From assembly GCA_905331475.1 (NCBI GenBank), contig CAJNYU010001446.1:67554-131553 (forward strand): a stretch of 64,000 bases of DNA, written 5' to 3'. This DNA comes from Rotaria socialis. Lineage: Eukaryota; Rotifera; Eurotatoria; Philodinida; Philodinidae. Each line of letters opens with the position of its first letter. Position 1 is the first letter of the stretch. Shown here piece after piece: positions 1 to 13,022 of the stretch. The position numbers and the translations under genes were made by a program. The notes under the pieces are model-generated. The model did no database searches. It saw nothing but the letters and a program-made list of their open reading frames with translations, and was not told the origin of the DNA.

Positions 1-12
1 TTATGCTTTTAG

Positions 13-1169
13 CGTCCAAAAATGTTGCATCTTATTCGAACCTATGTCGATAATCAAGGTCAATCTTACCAGCGCGAAGAATTTGTTCGTAATAATGATT
101 CACTCATTCAAGCATACATTAAAATTCGTCAAAGCAAAAGCGACCAATTTATGTAAGATTGGATTGAAAATTTTAGTTTTAATACTTTCTACGTCTAAAT
201 ATCATGGAAACAATAAATCATTCACCATTTTTTTTTTAGAAAAGTCAAATTTCTCAGGAGAACTTGAAACCTGGAGCAATTATCGAACTTTGAGGAAACT
301 TTTCTACAAGTATTTTAAATTTCGAAATTTGAAGATGCTAAACTAGATCGTTATTTTTAACTATTTTTTCTATAGTTAAACAGTTTCTGATAGAAAAATA
401 TGGTGATGAAGTATGACTTAAAAGAATATGTTCTTCTCTGGAAAACACCAGGATGTTTTTTCTCATTCAAATTTCCTTTCCTTCATCAATTTTCATCAAA
501 ATAATGTATACGGCAAACAGCTACAATTGAAACTCTCGCTATCACGACCGCGTCGATTTGTATGACTTTTAATGTTGTTTCTCATTGCATATTCAGTCGT
601 TGAAACCTCCTCGAAATTTTATTGATTATGACGAACTTGTAATTATTTAATATTTTAATACAAATCTGCAGCGCTTTAAATTCTTTACCGGATGATTCCT
701 AAAGCATACCGATAGACGTATTCTTTGTATAATATTAGCTGTCGTTGTATAAGTATGCACTAGAAGGAAAAAAAAGTGCTGATATACTCTCACTTCGAAA
801 ATCAGTATTTGTTCATCTGTCAACGCAAGTGAAAATATAATCTATTGAGACTATTTATATTCTAGTAAAGCTTATTATACATTGGATGAAACTGAACGTG
901 AAACATTAAAACGAGAACGTCGTCGTCTTCAAGAGCAACTTCGTCGAGTCAAACGAAATGAAGCACGTTACAATCAATATGAAAAGCAACAAATATTATT
1001 ACAAATACAACAACAAAATCTAGCATTAATTCAATCATCTGAAGCGTCCAAATTAGCACGATTACCATCATCATCTTCGACTAATTTAAAACATTCGAAT
1101 AGTATTCTTTCTAATTTACAACTAAGTACGAGTGAAGACGATGATCAATCTTCCTCATCAGTATCTTGA
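13..1169 (+). CDS. TAF1: TAF1, TFIID subunit 1, 3' end (C-terminal exons only)
   Basis: Two exons, 13-152 and 866-1169, are joined by a 713-bp intron (GTAAG donor, TCTAG acceptor); the split codon AT|T closes in frame. The first exon reads like the conserved TAF1 segment with RTYVDNQGQ, then AYIKIRQ and SDQF. The second continues with LDETERE and KRERRRLQEQLRRVKRN, which matches the basic coiled-coil segment of animal TAF1 (KERRRIQEQLRRLKRN in human, from memory). TAF1 is the scaffold of TFIID and acts in the nucleus in RNA polymerase II initiation. After the helix the protein runs into a Gln-rich, then Ser/Asp-rich tail and stops at TGA 1167-1169. The CCHC-like zinc knuckle and tandem bromodomains of animal TAF1 do not follow. 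The gene starts upstream of the window. Confidence 0.85.
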
Positions 1170-2476
1170 ATATTATTAAGTCATCAACAACAAAATTTTT
1201 AAAAGACAATTACGTCGTTTTTGTCTCCTGTTCGTTTTCTTATGTTGAATACTTCAGCCCTTTTTTTTTCGTGTCCATTTAACAATGGGTATGTGCGATA
1301 ATGTATTCGACCACTTGATCAAGTGTTTTTCAACTTTGTATGAAGACAAAGAAAAAAAGAACAAGTCGGCAAACAAAAGTAGTTTTCAATCATTTCAATA
1401 AATGTTGTTGACTAATCATCATTACACCCAACAGCAGTTGTAGAAGCACAGAATCTATGCATTTTTATTTGTACAAATCGTGTTTGTGCCGTTAGTCAAA
1501 CCACTTCATACTTATTGACACATTACCGCTGCTTGGTTACAACATTAAAAAAACGAATGAGATGATTTAAATCATTGAAATATATATTTAGTTTTTTTTT
1601 CTGCCTTTTGAAAGCTTACATTTTCTTTTTATTATCAATATTCATATGTATTCATATCAAAAACCTTCATTGATATGGAAAGAGAGAAAGCTAACGAAAT
1701 AAATTGAAAAAGAATATGCGCGAAATCGACACGCGAATGTATACATGGTCACATAATTATTGTGTTTGACTAGTTCATTAAAATATTATAACAAGCATTT
1801 CAATAGTTGGAAAGAGACGAGCGCCTCCAAACATAATTTACTTTTATTGCTATTGGTATTTATCAGAATGTATCGATAAAAATGAATGTACCTCGTCTCC
1901 TAGAGGCGAATAAACGAAAGCGACATTAGGTTGCTCTATTTATGCTTTAAACATAAGAGCAAAAAACGACGAGTGTTATCACGAATGAATCGATATTTAA
2001 ATGAAAAGAGGATGTCATACATTTCTTTTTGTATTAATATTTTCTCCTTCAATACTATGATCGTTTATCTATGATTAAATATCTTTCATTTAATTTACGC
2101 ATACGAACGATGTATCATCCCCGATCTATCAGTTTTTCTTCTTTTTTTACTCGCTTTTCATATTCGACCAATGCAAATTTTCTCTATACGCTCATTGGCT
2201 CGTTGATGCATGCATATAATAAGCATCCCGCAAACGAAAGAACCGAAGGCGCGACAGAGAGAAAATCGTTTATGATTACTAAAAACAATCTTTTTCTATT
2301 TAACACTGCTTTCACCTAACCATACGTATTGAGATACATTCTCTCACTTGTGGGTAGGCGTCGTTCGATTTTTTTTTCTATTAAATATTTGCAAAACAAT
2401 TATCGTACAAGAAAATCGACAAACAACCAAGACATCATCCTCATTGATTGGTGGAATAGAGGAGCGAGAGAAAAAG

Positions 2477-2507
<31 letters not shown>

Positions 2508-2601
2508 CGACGAGAACACGATCGATTAACGACTACATTATTGACTATTGACTGTCAAAAGAAACTATACACATACAAACGATACCCAGTATTAAAAAAC
2601 A
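1170..2601. other. Intergenic TAF1-Gsc
   Basis: No convincing exon is visible in any frame. The stretch holds the TAF1 3' UTR and presumably the Goosecoid promoter. An AG microsatellite (about 2484-2508) sits roughly 95 bp before the Gsc ATG. Confidence 0.6.
1397..1402 (+). promoter_or_regulatory. Probable poly(A) signal of TAF1
   Basis: AATAAA lies 228 bp after the TAF1 stop codon and is the first good match downstream, which supports the gene ending here rather than splicing on to bromodomain exons. Confidence 0.45.
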
Positions 2602-4803
2602 ATGTATCAACTTCCTCATTATTCTGATGCACTTAAACAGTTTCCATCGGCTGCACTTTCAGCATATTTTGCTGGAGCTACAAATAATGGAAATGGTATG
2701 GTTCATAATACGGGTCATCATCCTTTTGCTGCTGCAGCTGCTGCCGCTGCGGCTGCTGCTGTTGCCTCACATACAAATCCATTTTCAATTGATAATATTC
2801 TTGCTTCGCGTCCTCGTTTACCTGTACCATTATCGTCCTACTATGGTCCAACAGCAAATAACACAGCTCAAGCTGCAGCTGATTTCTATTGTAAGTATAT
2901 ACACGTATATTTGTTTATATGAATGAGTGAAAGCTAAGGGTGTTAGAGCGAAAAGTTTATCATTTTTGGTATATTTGCTTATGATAAATGTGTTTAATTG
3001 TTGGTATGGTCAGTGAATCATTTTAACTAGATATTGTTTCCGATCCGTCACCTATTTTCGAGCTAACATGAAGATAGTTATTATTGTATGTGATAGGAGA
3101 GAAGAAAAAAAAGTTCAAAGAGATGATTGTTCATGTAAACATAGAGCGATTTTCTGCTCTCGGGCACACATTAGAAGGAACTTATGGATTTGGTTGATTT
3201 TTGATAAAAGTTAATTATCTTTTACGGCATACAAAGTAGTGTCTATTTAATCTCAGTACGGAAGAACGAACATTTTGATAATAATTAAAATAAATACATA
3301 AATAAATAAATAAATAAATAAATCATTTTCTGTATTATCCAGCATTACAAAATTTCTTTGCTGTGGCTTCCATGGCTCAAAATCATAAACGAAAAAGAAG
3401 ACATCGAACTATTTTCACAGAAGAACAACTTGAACAATTGGAAGAAGCTTTTAGTCGTACACATTATCCAGATGTTATGATGAGAGAAGGTAGAAAAAGC
3501 AAAAAAAAATATGTTTTTTCGTTAACATGTATAAAACAATTATATTTTGTAGATTTGGCTATGAAAATTGATCTCAAAGAAGAACGTGTTGAAGTAAGTG
3601 TTTTCAGACGGAGAAAATACATTTTTCTTCTCTTTATTTCATAAATTTAAGTTTCCTGACAAATAAAGCCCGTTAAAAATTGATGTACTTTGCCTTTTAA
3701 TCCTATAAAGGTCGCGCACAGTGCTTGAAAAATAAATATTTTCGTCGTCATCATATCTTTTATTAGTGGCTTGAAAATATAAACGTTAGTTTTAGTTGAC
3801 TTTTCTCATTTGTTTATCGATGATTTCGATTGTTATTTTAACAGTTTAATGATTGACTAAAAAATTGTTTGATCAGCTTAAAGACGCGCGGCATTAAGAT
3901 TTTTTTGTATTAAGTAAGAAATAATGAAAAAAAAATATTCTTAATGTTTACCCGATTATAATATATACGAGAACGATATTTAACCTAAATAAAATAAAAC
4001 TTGAGAAATTGACTTGCCCATTAGGTTTATTTAATAGCTAGTTGTTACTGTTGTTCGGTTAGATAGAGAAGGCCGTGAGAAGCTTTTATCGTTATGCTAG
4101 TTTAATGGAAGGAAAGAAGGCACTTGCTCACAATGTCGAGTGATTTCAAAATCGCATTCATTTTCTTTTTGTCTTGTTTAAAAAAGAAGTTGATTTCTCG
4201 TATTACCCTATGGGTGTGAGAGCATTCGATTGATTGGTGTTGTTGACATGACTACTTTTCTAATACATATATATTGCTTCTTGTGTCTTTTTATGAACTG
4301 TTTTCATTGAGAGAAGCAATCGAACGACTTAGTCTATCATTTGCCAATTATCCGCTGATTGCTGGTTAAATAAACTTGACTGAACCCTAGCAAAAGAAAG
4401 ATCAGCTCCTCGCATTTGAAAGTGATCAAGCTAAAGAATAAAGACAAAGAGAAGAAGAAAAAAAGAAATGTGTATATAAATATAAGTGCCGAAGCCGGGA
4501 TGATCTAAAGACAAATCTAGTCTTTACGATACTCTCATTTCATGTTCTTACTCTTATGTGAAGAGAATTTTTTCCATTTCCTTTCAACGCCGCCTACTCT
4601 TTGTGTTCCATCATATCCGATTGCTCTTTTGTTTATTATTCACAATGAACTATATTGAACGATATTAATAACAACAATCATTTGTAGCTTCTTTTTTGCT
4701 ACTACTGATGTACAATGAAGTGTTTTGCTGGCTTGTTCGCCTATTGCTTCTAATAGGCTAATAAATCATAACATTTTCATACCAATATCGGTTCGACTGT
4801 TGA

Positions 4804-4835
<32 letters not shown>

Positions 4836-5648
4836 AATGTATACCATTTGCCTCCTTCCCGGAATGATGTTGATATACTATCAATGAATTGACTTGATTA
4901 ATTTTTATGCATGATCACACATGAAAGAGAAAAAAGGAAAAATGTAAACTGGTCGAAACACATTATGACCAATAGGAGTATACGAATTTTGATAGGTTGC
5001 ACCTGTAGTATGAGAGGGAATTAACCAACCGTAACATTGCTCTTTCTTGTGTTTTGTTTTTCTTCTTGTTTGATCATTGATTAGAAATCTAAATGGTTAT
5101 TTAATTCTTAGGTTTGGTTTAAAAATCGTCGTGCAAAATACCGAAAGCAGAAACGAGAAGCAACAGAACGATGTAATTATTCTTATTCTTATTCTTATTA
5201 TTCATATTTTTCTTATTCTATGATTTATTTAGGCCGCCGTGAAGCTCTTGATAAATCACAACGAACGGATGGTGAAAGTATTGCAACAGGTTCATCGACG
5301 CCAAGTGCAAATTCAAGTTCATCATTAAGTAGTATTGGTCAAGAGACATCAACTAATGTCGATCATTCATTATCAACTTCGAATCATTTAGCTGTATGTC
5401 CAACGATACCAAGTAACAATAGTGATAGTTCAAGATCAGATGTATCAATAGGTGTTCAATCAGCACATTCGCCAACTTACAGTCAACAACCATTAGCTTT
5501 AACGACAAATGGACGATTAAATAATCCTAGTTCAGTATCGATGAATAATGACTATCGTAAAGAAACTTTTCCAATAAATCATATGAGACAACATGTGATT
5601 TCAGGAACATCATCAAATAATAACTCTGCACCATATCTTAAACTGTAG
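2602..5648 (+). CDS. gsc: Goosecoid homeobox transcription factor
   Basis: Five exons: 2602-2890, 3343-3489, 3553-3593, 5112-5172, 5233-5648; 317 aa. An eh1/GEH Groucho-binding motif, FSIDNILA, lies at residues 61-68, just after an 11-Ala tract. The paired-like homeodomain covers about 114-173 ([19 protein letters not shown] near its start, [15 protein letters not shown] at its end). Lys at homeodomain position 50 (residue 163) is the Gsc/Bicoid-type specificity residue. One intron falls between homeodomain positions 46 and 47, a site typical of paired-class genes. Gsc is a nuclear repressor used in axial and anterior patterning; the role here is inferred from the family. The C-terminal tail is Ser/Asn-rich. 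Intron 3 is about 1.5 kb, unusually long for this window, and the gene has a wide non-coding flank, as expected for a developmental regulator. Confidence 0.95.
3295..3323. repeat. AAAT tetranucleotide microsatellite in gsc intron 1
   Basis: Tandem AAAT units end about 20 bp before the splice acceptor at 3341-3342, so length changes here would move the branch-point region. Confidence 0.8.
4804..4837. repeat. CT/AT compound microsatellite in gsc intron 3
   Basis: A run of CT dinucleotides passes directly into a run of AT dinucleotides. Confidence 0.8.
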
Positions 5649-5772
5649 AAAGCATTCTTTTGTCTTTTGTGTTATTGTTGTGTGTATGTGTGTATAGTAT
5701 CTCTTCTACCGCGATTCTTTATTTTCTAGTTATTTTTTGCCCTTGAACAGTGTCATCCGTATTCTTGTTGTC

Positions 5773-5778
5773 AATAAA
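5773..5778 (+). promoter_or_regulatory. Probable poly(A) signal of gsc
   Basis: AATAAA lies 125 bp after the gsc stop codon, within AT-rich sequence and followed by an A run. Confidence 0.5.
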
Positions 5779-6420
5779 ATTTAAAAAAAAGATTTATGTA
5801 ATTGGTAATCAAATAAAACGTATATACGGGGAAAACCCCTTACAACAGATATAGTCACTATCGTAAGGTTATCATAGAAACCATGGACGATGATATCTGT
5901 TTATTAATTAGAAATCTGATTCGAGAAAAATAAGCTTCCATAGAAGTATTAATTGCTAATGTGAGTATTATTCATAGGTTTTTCGAACACAATTGATTTA
6001 GTTACTCGAAAATATTTTAGCCGATATTGAAATTCAGGTTGAAGACACTTGTATATACAATTAGGATACAATCTGGTTTTCGTTTATCAAGAGTTTTTTA
6101 TGTTCACACTTTCCGCTAGAATATATTTTAGGCTTATTTGACTCAATGTTCGAAGTTGTTCGTAATGTCTTATTTAGTTAGTTTTCAGTGCAGAATTGAA
6201 TTTTACTGTGAATGTTTTTATTTTATAACTGCACAAAAAAAAATAGTTGATTGGGTTATTATTTACTTTTGTGTTATGTCAGATATAGAGTCATCTATAT
6301 TGGATTAAGAAGACTTTTGAGAAAAATGTTGAATAATACGGATTGATTCTGTGAATCTAAATTTGTGTGTTGAAATAATGTTTTTGTCTCATAGATAGAG
6401 TTAGCGTAACTCTACATTTC

Positions 6421-6766
6421 TTTTGTGTACTCAAAAAAAAAGTGAGAACACTAGATTAGGTCAGCGTGTCCGGCCGTTAACACGATAACCTTTGAAAGCC
6501 TCATCCAATCGGCATGAAATTTTGTACACATAATGATCTCATTAATATCTCAGCCGAGTTCGAAGATGAGACGGATTCGTCAAGAAATGGCTGAGCTATC
6601 GAAAAAATTGTCAGTTTTGACCAGACCATCCCTGAGGGGGAGTACAGGGATTTTTCAAAAAAGAAAATTTTTTTCTTAGAATTATTCACAACATATATAA
6701 ATCGACTCAGTTTTTGCAGTACACATAACATTTGGATGCGAATCCGATGTTTCCTCATTTATTTAA
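6421..6766 (-). mobile_element. Dispersed repeat, copy 1 (short form)
   Basis: About 345 bp related to four other copies in the window (8334, 17291, 19912, 23020). The end at 6421 has the short palindrome TGTACTC-A(n)-GTGAGNACA. The other end is CCTCATTTATTTA. This copy lacks the roughly 170-bp internal segment present in copies 2 and 5: sequence passes directly from the TGCAAAA near the zinc-finger end to CTGAGTCGAT. Strand follows the reading frame seen in the long copies. No clear terminal inverted repeats or target duplications are visible. Confidence 0.85.
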
Positions 6767-8333
6767 TGAAATTTTTAATCAATATTAATTAATATTTAAA
6801 GAGGAAAAAACATTACAAAAATATGTAGTGGTCGTTTTTGTTCGTTCTAATTCGTTTTTTTTTCTTAATAAAAATTCAATTGTCTGAATTATTTATGTCT
6901 ACTGAATCAATCAATCGAGGCAGCAAAAATCATAATTAGCATAAATTAGATGAAGGTCTTTTTAGGATCAACGAAAATAGCAAATTTATTGTTAGTGCCG
7001 ATACGAAAGATTCAGTAGTAATTCAGATAGTCATTTTTTCATTATTTTTTGTGTTCTTCTAAAAGACTAGTTTGATTAGCTTCGAAGATTTAGTCATATT
7101 GCCAATATGTTAAAACGAACTTGAACAATCATTTGCAGTAAATAAATGAGTAAAGCCATTTCTTGCTATGACTACCAAATAAATTTAATCATTTGGAATC
7201 ATTACCAGCTCCCCGATCATATCGAAAATAATCTTCTGATAAAAACAAAAGCAATACAACAAAATAAGACTCTTTGGAACTGTTTACGTACGATTTCCGA
7301 TTTTGGAAATATGGAGGCCAATGGTGATTTAGCTTAAGTTTTTGATATTATGAGAAAAGAAACTGAAATATTTAATGAAGATCGATTGAATTGAAACTGA
7401 AGCAAAAAATAGTAGACTATATTTATGATATGATACTTATTCGGCTGAGTATAAACGCGTTCATATATGAATCAAAGTTCTAATTAGCTTGAGAATGATG
7501 CCCTAATATTCAACTATATATAACCGCATTTGGTTGTAATAATGCATCTATGATTCTTTTAAAACGAATGATCATTGTTAGTAAGTGACAGAATGATTCT
7601 GTTACAATTAGGAAATTATATAGATAATGGATTTGAACATAAAATTTTAAGCAAGTTAAGTCATCTTGTTCGAATAAGGCCATATTGGCTGTTGTTCAAG
7701 TAGACACAGCGATACTTAGGTTGATTTCTGTGCTATCCTTATAACTAAATTCATACGCATGAACAGTGTAGGTGGTTTTTGATAAACAGGCACATGACTT
7801 TGAATGATTTGAGTGTTAAAAAAATGAAAAGTCTAGCATTTTCTATTTTTTTCTTGAAAATATAAAAAATTCAACGATAAAATCGTGAAAACTAGTAGAT
7901 TAGTATCCCAAACCACATGTTATTCACAGTAATAGAAGAAATCGATGTATATCAATTTGTGAAATAACAAAATTTGCTAAATATACTACAGGCTGAATTT
8001 CTAAAAACTTATGTCATTCATAAGAATGGAAAACTCCTCGACTAAGTAAGATTCTCTATTGTTAGCGTACCTGTACACGAGAAAGAATCCAAATAAAGAA
8101 CGAAGCTGATTGAATTTTCTCCTTTCAATTACATTTTAGTTAGTTCTTCTTTTTGAAATGATACAATTACGGGATTCTTGCCCGCCTGTAATTTTCTGTG
8201 ATGACCATATTTTTGGTAGCATATTGGTTTTACTCCAACTTATATTTTTTTCTGGAGACATGACTATAGGAAAATGTTAGCTTGCGAAATTATTGTACTT
8301 GGATATTTCTTTGGAGTTTGAACGCATTGTTCT

Positions 8334-8845
8334 TTTTGTGTACTCAAAAAAAGTGAGTACACTAGATTCGGTCACTGTGTCCAGCCGTTAACATGATAAC
8401 CTTTGAAAGTCTCATCTAATTGTCATGAAATTTTGTACACATAATGATCTCATTAATATCTCAGTCGAGTTCGAAGATGAGAAGGATCCGTCAAGAAATG
8501 GTTGAGTTATTGAAAAAATTGTCATTTTTGGCCAGACCATCCCTGAGGGGTGAGGGTACAGGGATTTTTCAAAACAAATATTTTCCCCAGAATTATTCAT
8601 AACATATATAAATCGACTCAGATTTTAACGCTGATTCCGAATCTGATATTAGTTTTGAACTAAACCGTAGCTTTCTGATGAAACATCGCCTGAAAAACGT
8701 CTCAAAACGCATCCAGAAATCAAATTGTCTAGTTTCGCATGATAATTTTGATGTTCAGACATTCTAGAGTGACTCATATGTCCCATGCACCTTTTGCAGT
8801 ACACATAACTCTCGGATGAAATCCGAAGTTTCCACATTTATTTAT
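8334..8845 (-). mobile_element. Dispersed repeat, copy 2 (long form, zinc-finger frame)
   Basis: About 510 bp, with the palindrome at the 8334 end and CACATTTATTTA at the other. On the minus strand an ATG at 8837 opens a 62-codon frame to 8649 beginning MWKLRISSESYVYCKRCMGH. It has C14-x2-C17 and H29-x3-H33, spaced like a C2H2 zinc finger with 11 residues between pairs. The same frame is present in copy 5 with mostly conservative differences. It looks like an internally deleted relative of an element that encodes a zinc-finger protein. Confidence 0.85.
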
Positions 8846-11800
8846 TACTATGTGAAAGTCTTCAAAATTTCCCCGTCCTATTCAAAAATATGTAGACCTA
8901 TGATTTAACACAAGGCCGATTAAGAAAATCTTCTTTGGGATTTACTCACGGAATTTTCTCATATTTATCTTATCCTGAAAATGGTTTCCGATTCAGTATT
9001 GATGGGTCAGATTGGACTGGCATTCTATTAAAGCATCTGTTGAAGGAATTCGCTCGAAAAGGTTTCTGCGTCGATGATAATGTAAACAGCTAATGAATGT
9101 CACACTTTTCTCTACTGAAATCTGGTTTAAAATACTTTTTTTCTAACCAAGTTTGATTATATTTAATAAATTTGAATTTTGATAAAATTCTGATGCATTT
9201 TGTAGCAGTTATTTACTCATTTTCATACTCAATGTCTCGTTATGTTTCACACTAGCAAAATTGAAGTCGAGATATTGTGTAATATCTCGTAGGAAAGATC
9301 CTAGAAAAGATATTCAATTATCTACTTTTCTTGCAGTATATTTTGATTAAGAGATGTCAGTATTCGCAATCGTCCGAATCAAAGTCAAGCTTCTTTCGAA
9401 AAAATACTTTTTGAAGTTTAAAATGCTGCATGTATTTAAGCAAACACGATAAATTTTAGTCAGATGTTAAGTTGACTCTTCCAACTATTCAACGAAGTCT
9501 GTCAAATTGCAGTTCACAGCAAAAGCTTCTACATCATTAACTACAATAAAGGAAGTTTTGAATTAAATCAAAAAATGTTTTTCACACGTTTGTTGGCTAC
9601 TGTTAACGAGAAAGTCGTGTATGTGTAGTAGTTTTAGAGTGCAAGATATAGTTTTATTGAAGAAAGAACACATAAATAAAGTCTATGCAAAGTTCTTTAT
9701 TATTTGGTAGAATAAGAACTCAATTTCCTCTTCCAGCCCAAGTTAATAAACACACACCGAACAAAGATTGACAAATATATAATTTTGATTAGAAACTTTG
9801 TTTATCAAAATCTTTCTCAAAAATAACTATAATAGTCTATGATCGACTTTAGAATACAATGGTTCAAGTTCTCAAAGTAAGAAAAACTATCAAAATGAAA
9901 AATGATTTCATAGTCTTTTTTCCCAAAAAGCATTTCTGTAGCGTGAATGACTGAAAAAGTTCAAATTATTTTCTTGAGCGAACACAATGATAAATCTCAT
10001 TTATCGTTTCTCGTCACAGCCATCAACGACGTGGCAAAGTTTTTGTATATAATTACGAAAGAAAATTTGTTCCTTGTCGACATTTAACTATTCTCTTCTC
10101 ATCGGAAACACGATGAATTTCAATTGCGTGATGTCTCATATTAAAAGTTCCGTATGTCTGATATGTCAGCTTTCTTTTTACGAACAAATCAACTAAGTAC
10201 CTAATGCAGATAATACTTCGAATTAACCTTTTTAGAATTTTTTTTCTTCTACCATTGAAAAATCTATGACTACGAATGTGTTTTTAATAAGACAGACATT
10301 TGTTTTTCATCATAGAAATTCAAGACGTATTATCGATCATTATTCAGATGAAAAATGAGAACTATCTCTTGACATTGTTCTTGAATGAACGAGAGCAACA
10401 CAATATTTATATCTCATTCTTATCAAAAGTTGCATAGAGCTAATGTTCACTAAGACATTCATAATTCATGAATGAATTTGATGAACTTGATGACAACATA
10501 TGAATTAATCCTTAAAATCAATGAGATTGCATGTTTCTTCAAGCCTTTTCATATAGAGTAATGAATGATCACTGACAAGGAAATAAAGTAAAACACTATC
10601 ATGACTTTAATACTGATAATCAAACAGGTAATGTATTATATGAATATGTATGCTTAACTCACAAAATAATATTCATGATTTACGAAATGCAATATTCAAT
10701 AGAGTACTAAAAAAATAAAATACGGCATTATCTGATGTGTAAATTAATCTATCATAAAGATAAATTAGTTATTTTATATTTTAAGATTATTTTCTCAAAA
10801 TTATACGATAAATTTCCCTGAAGAAAATTATAAACTTGTTTTTATTTATTTTTAATTGACAAAAAAAAACAAACAAACGGATAATCTATATCAGAATTTT
10901 ATTATTAGTAATCTACAATAATAGCCATTGCAAACATGACTTCGAAAATATGCATATAAAATTCAATAAAAAGATTTGAATGCAAGACAAAAGAAACATA
11001 ATATTATAAGCTCTTGAATGAATTAATAACGGTGTGCAAAAGAATGAAGAAGAAAAAAACATTCATTTCCCGATCTATTGCGTTTGTGCCTACAGCATTA
11101 ATTTACTAGATATAATGCTTGTCTAAGCTTTATATTCATTCATTCATTCATTTATTTTTGTAGTAATATTATGCATAAAAGATTTTCCTATAGCTTATAC
11201 TATCAGTCAAAGTTATATTTGATTTCATTACATCCTTGAAATGAGCTCTCCAGTGTTTCATGACAAATGTTGCATAGTTTATAATCCATGTCCATAATTC
11301 TATCCTTGCATCTGTCTATGAATCAGTGAGCTTTGGCATGTGCTTACGATTCATGAGACAAGGTCAATGCATTGTTTAAGTTAATGCTCTTGTTGTTTTT
11401 TCCTCTTTTCATTGATTGAGTCATTTTTTGAAGCTTCTGATGAAAAATAATGATTCTTCATTCTTTTTTATTTTTTATTCTAACAACAATGCGACCATGA
11501 TTGAGCTACATTCTCTTTTTTTTTCTCTCGCTCTCTATCTCTTCTGCTCTCTTCGTCTCATAATCAATGCGGTGTTCATTCGCAACTCACTAGTACAGTC
11601 ACACACACACACACATCACATCATCATTACCATCATCATTATATAGGTGACCTTTTAAAACAGTTGAGAGAATCGAACTCGGTACGTATTGTCTTGAAAT
11701 AAGTGCACTATAAACAGACGAAATGTAATTGTTGATTAATGACTCTCTTCGTGTATGTTCCAATATGTGACGACTACTACTACTGCTTATATGTACAACA

Positions 11801-12990
11801 CTTAGACTTCAAACAAAAAAAAGTTAGGAACCGTTAAGAAGCATAAAGACTTTATAGTTGATTAATTGACCTAGCCAAGAAAAACAATTGCCCATTGGCC
11901 TCTCCTGGTACCAACAACGACTGACATCGATGCGATAATAGGACTAAACGAGAGAGAGAGAGAGAACAAAAAAAACGCCGCTTTGTCGACCGACTAACTT
12001 ACATCGATATAAATTACCTGTTTATATGCATGCTGTGAAGACAGATGGCCAGTGTACTAGATAGGCAAGTAACACTTCGCCTACACATTTTTCAACGTCT
12101 TTTTCTCTGACACTTATGTATAAAACACATTGAAGAGGTGAGTACTAATCGTGCAGGGGAAATCGACTATTTATGAGACGGACCGGGTGGTGGACTCATT
12201 CTCAACAGGAGGAGCAATTCAAGAGAATATGAAAGGGTACAATAAATGCGTATACACAAGTCAAGTAGAACGATTGATGTCTAGAATAAGGAAAATAATC
12301 GATCATCATTTAGTAATGACAACGCTGTAGTTTGACTGACTGGCTGTTCTATAACGAAGAGCAGACATGCTGATATGTATATATGTATGTAGGAAAATAC
12401 GACTACTGATCTGCTTAATGGACTGCGAACAATATGTGATGCAATTCTTTTTTGATGATCTAATTATTAATATAAGGTTATGTTGATGCGATGAAATAAG
12501 TGAGATAAAAACAGATTGATTAATATGTTTATGAATTCGCATTTTAAGTTTCTTTTCTTCTGTTTTTTAAAATTATAATCTACCTCTAAGATTATTTTAA
12601 TATGTCTGTCTTGTTGATCTCACATTAAATAAATGAATAGTGTGATTTAGGAAAATACTCTTTTAATATTCATCTATGAATTGCATAATCTTTTTGTTTT
12701 TATTAAATGACGTAGCATGAAAACAAACTCTTGCATTAGATCATTATGCGTAGGTGTATAGTAATATGTATTACTGTCGTTTTTTTTATTCCGATATCTT
12801 CACAGACATGAAAGTGTTTTTTCCTCTCCTCGATTTATTTAGTCTAATGTAGGCTGTGCGTATTTCAGTTATGTCTCCAGTCCGTTTGTTAAATCAATTT
12901 TCATGTAGATCAGTTTTAATGATGAACAGGCCTCTTATTTGGTCCTACTGTTTTGGCTATGCGCATGATATTTTCGTTGTAGGAGGAGTT

Positions 12991-13022
12991 GTACACATCA
13001 AACTAGCGTCTTTGATGTGTAC
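12991..13022. repeat. Perfect 12-bp inverted repeat (hairpin)
   Basis: GTACACATCAAA at 12991-13002 and TTTGATGTGTAC at 13011-13022 are exact reverse complements around the 8-nt loop CTAGCGTC. Partial pairing continues outward for a few bases. Confidence 0.85.

Noticed and set aside
6501-6758. Minus-strand frame with SGMVWSKLTIFSIAQPFL, seen also in copies 2 and 5
   Set aside because: It recurs because the repeat itself recurs; it is in a different part of the element from the zinc-finger frame, is rich in Phe, Ile and Ser, and has no recognisable domain.
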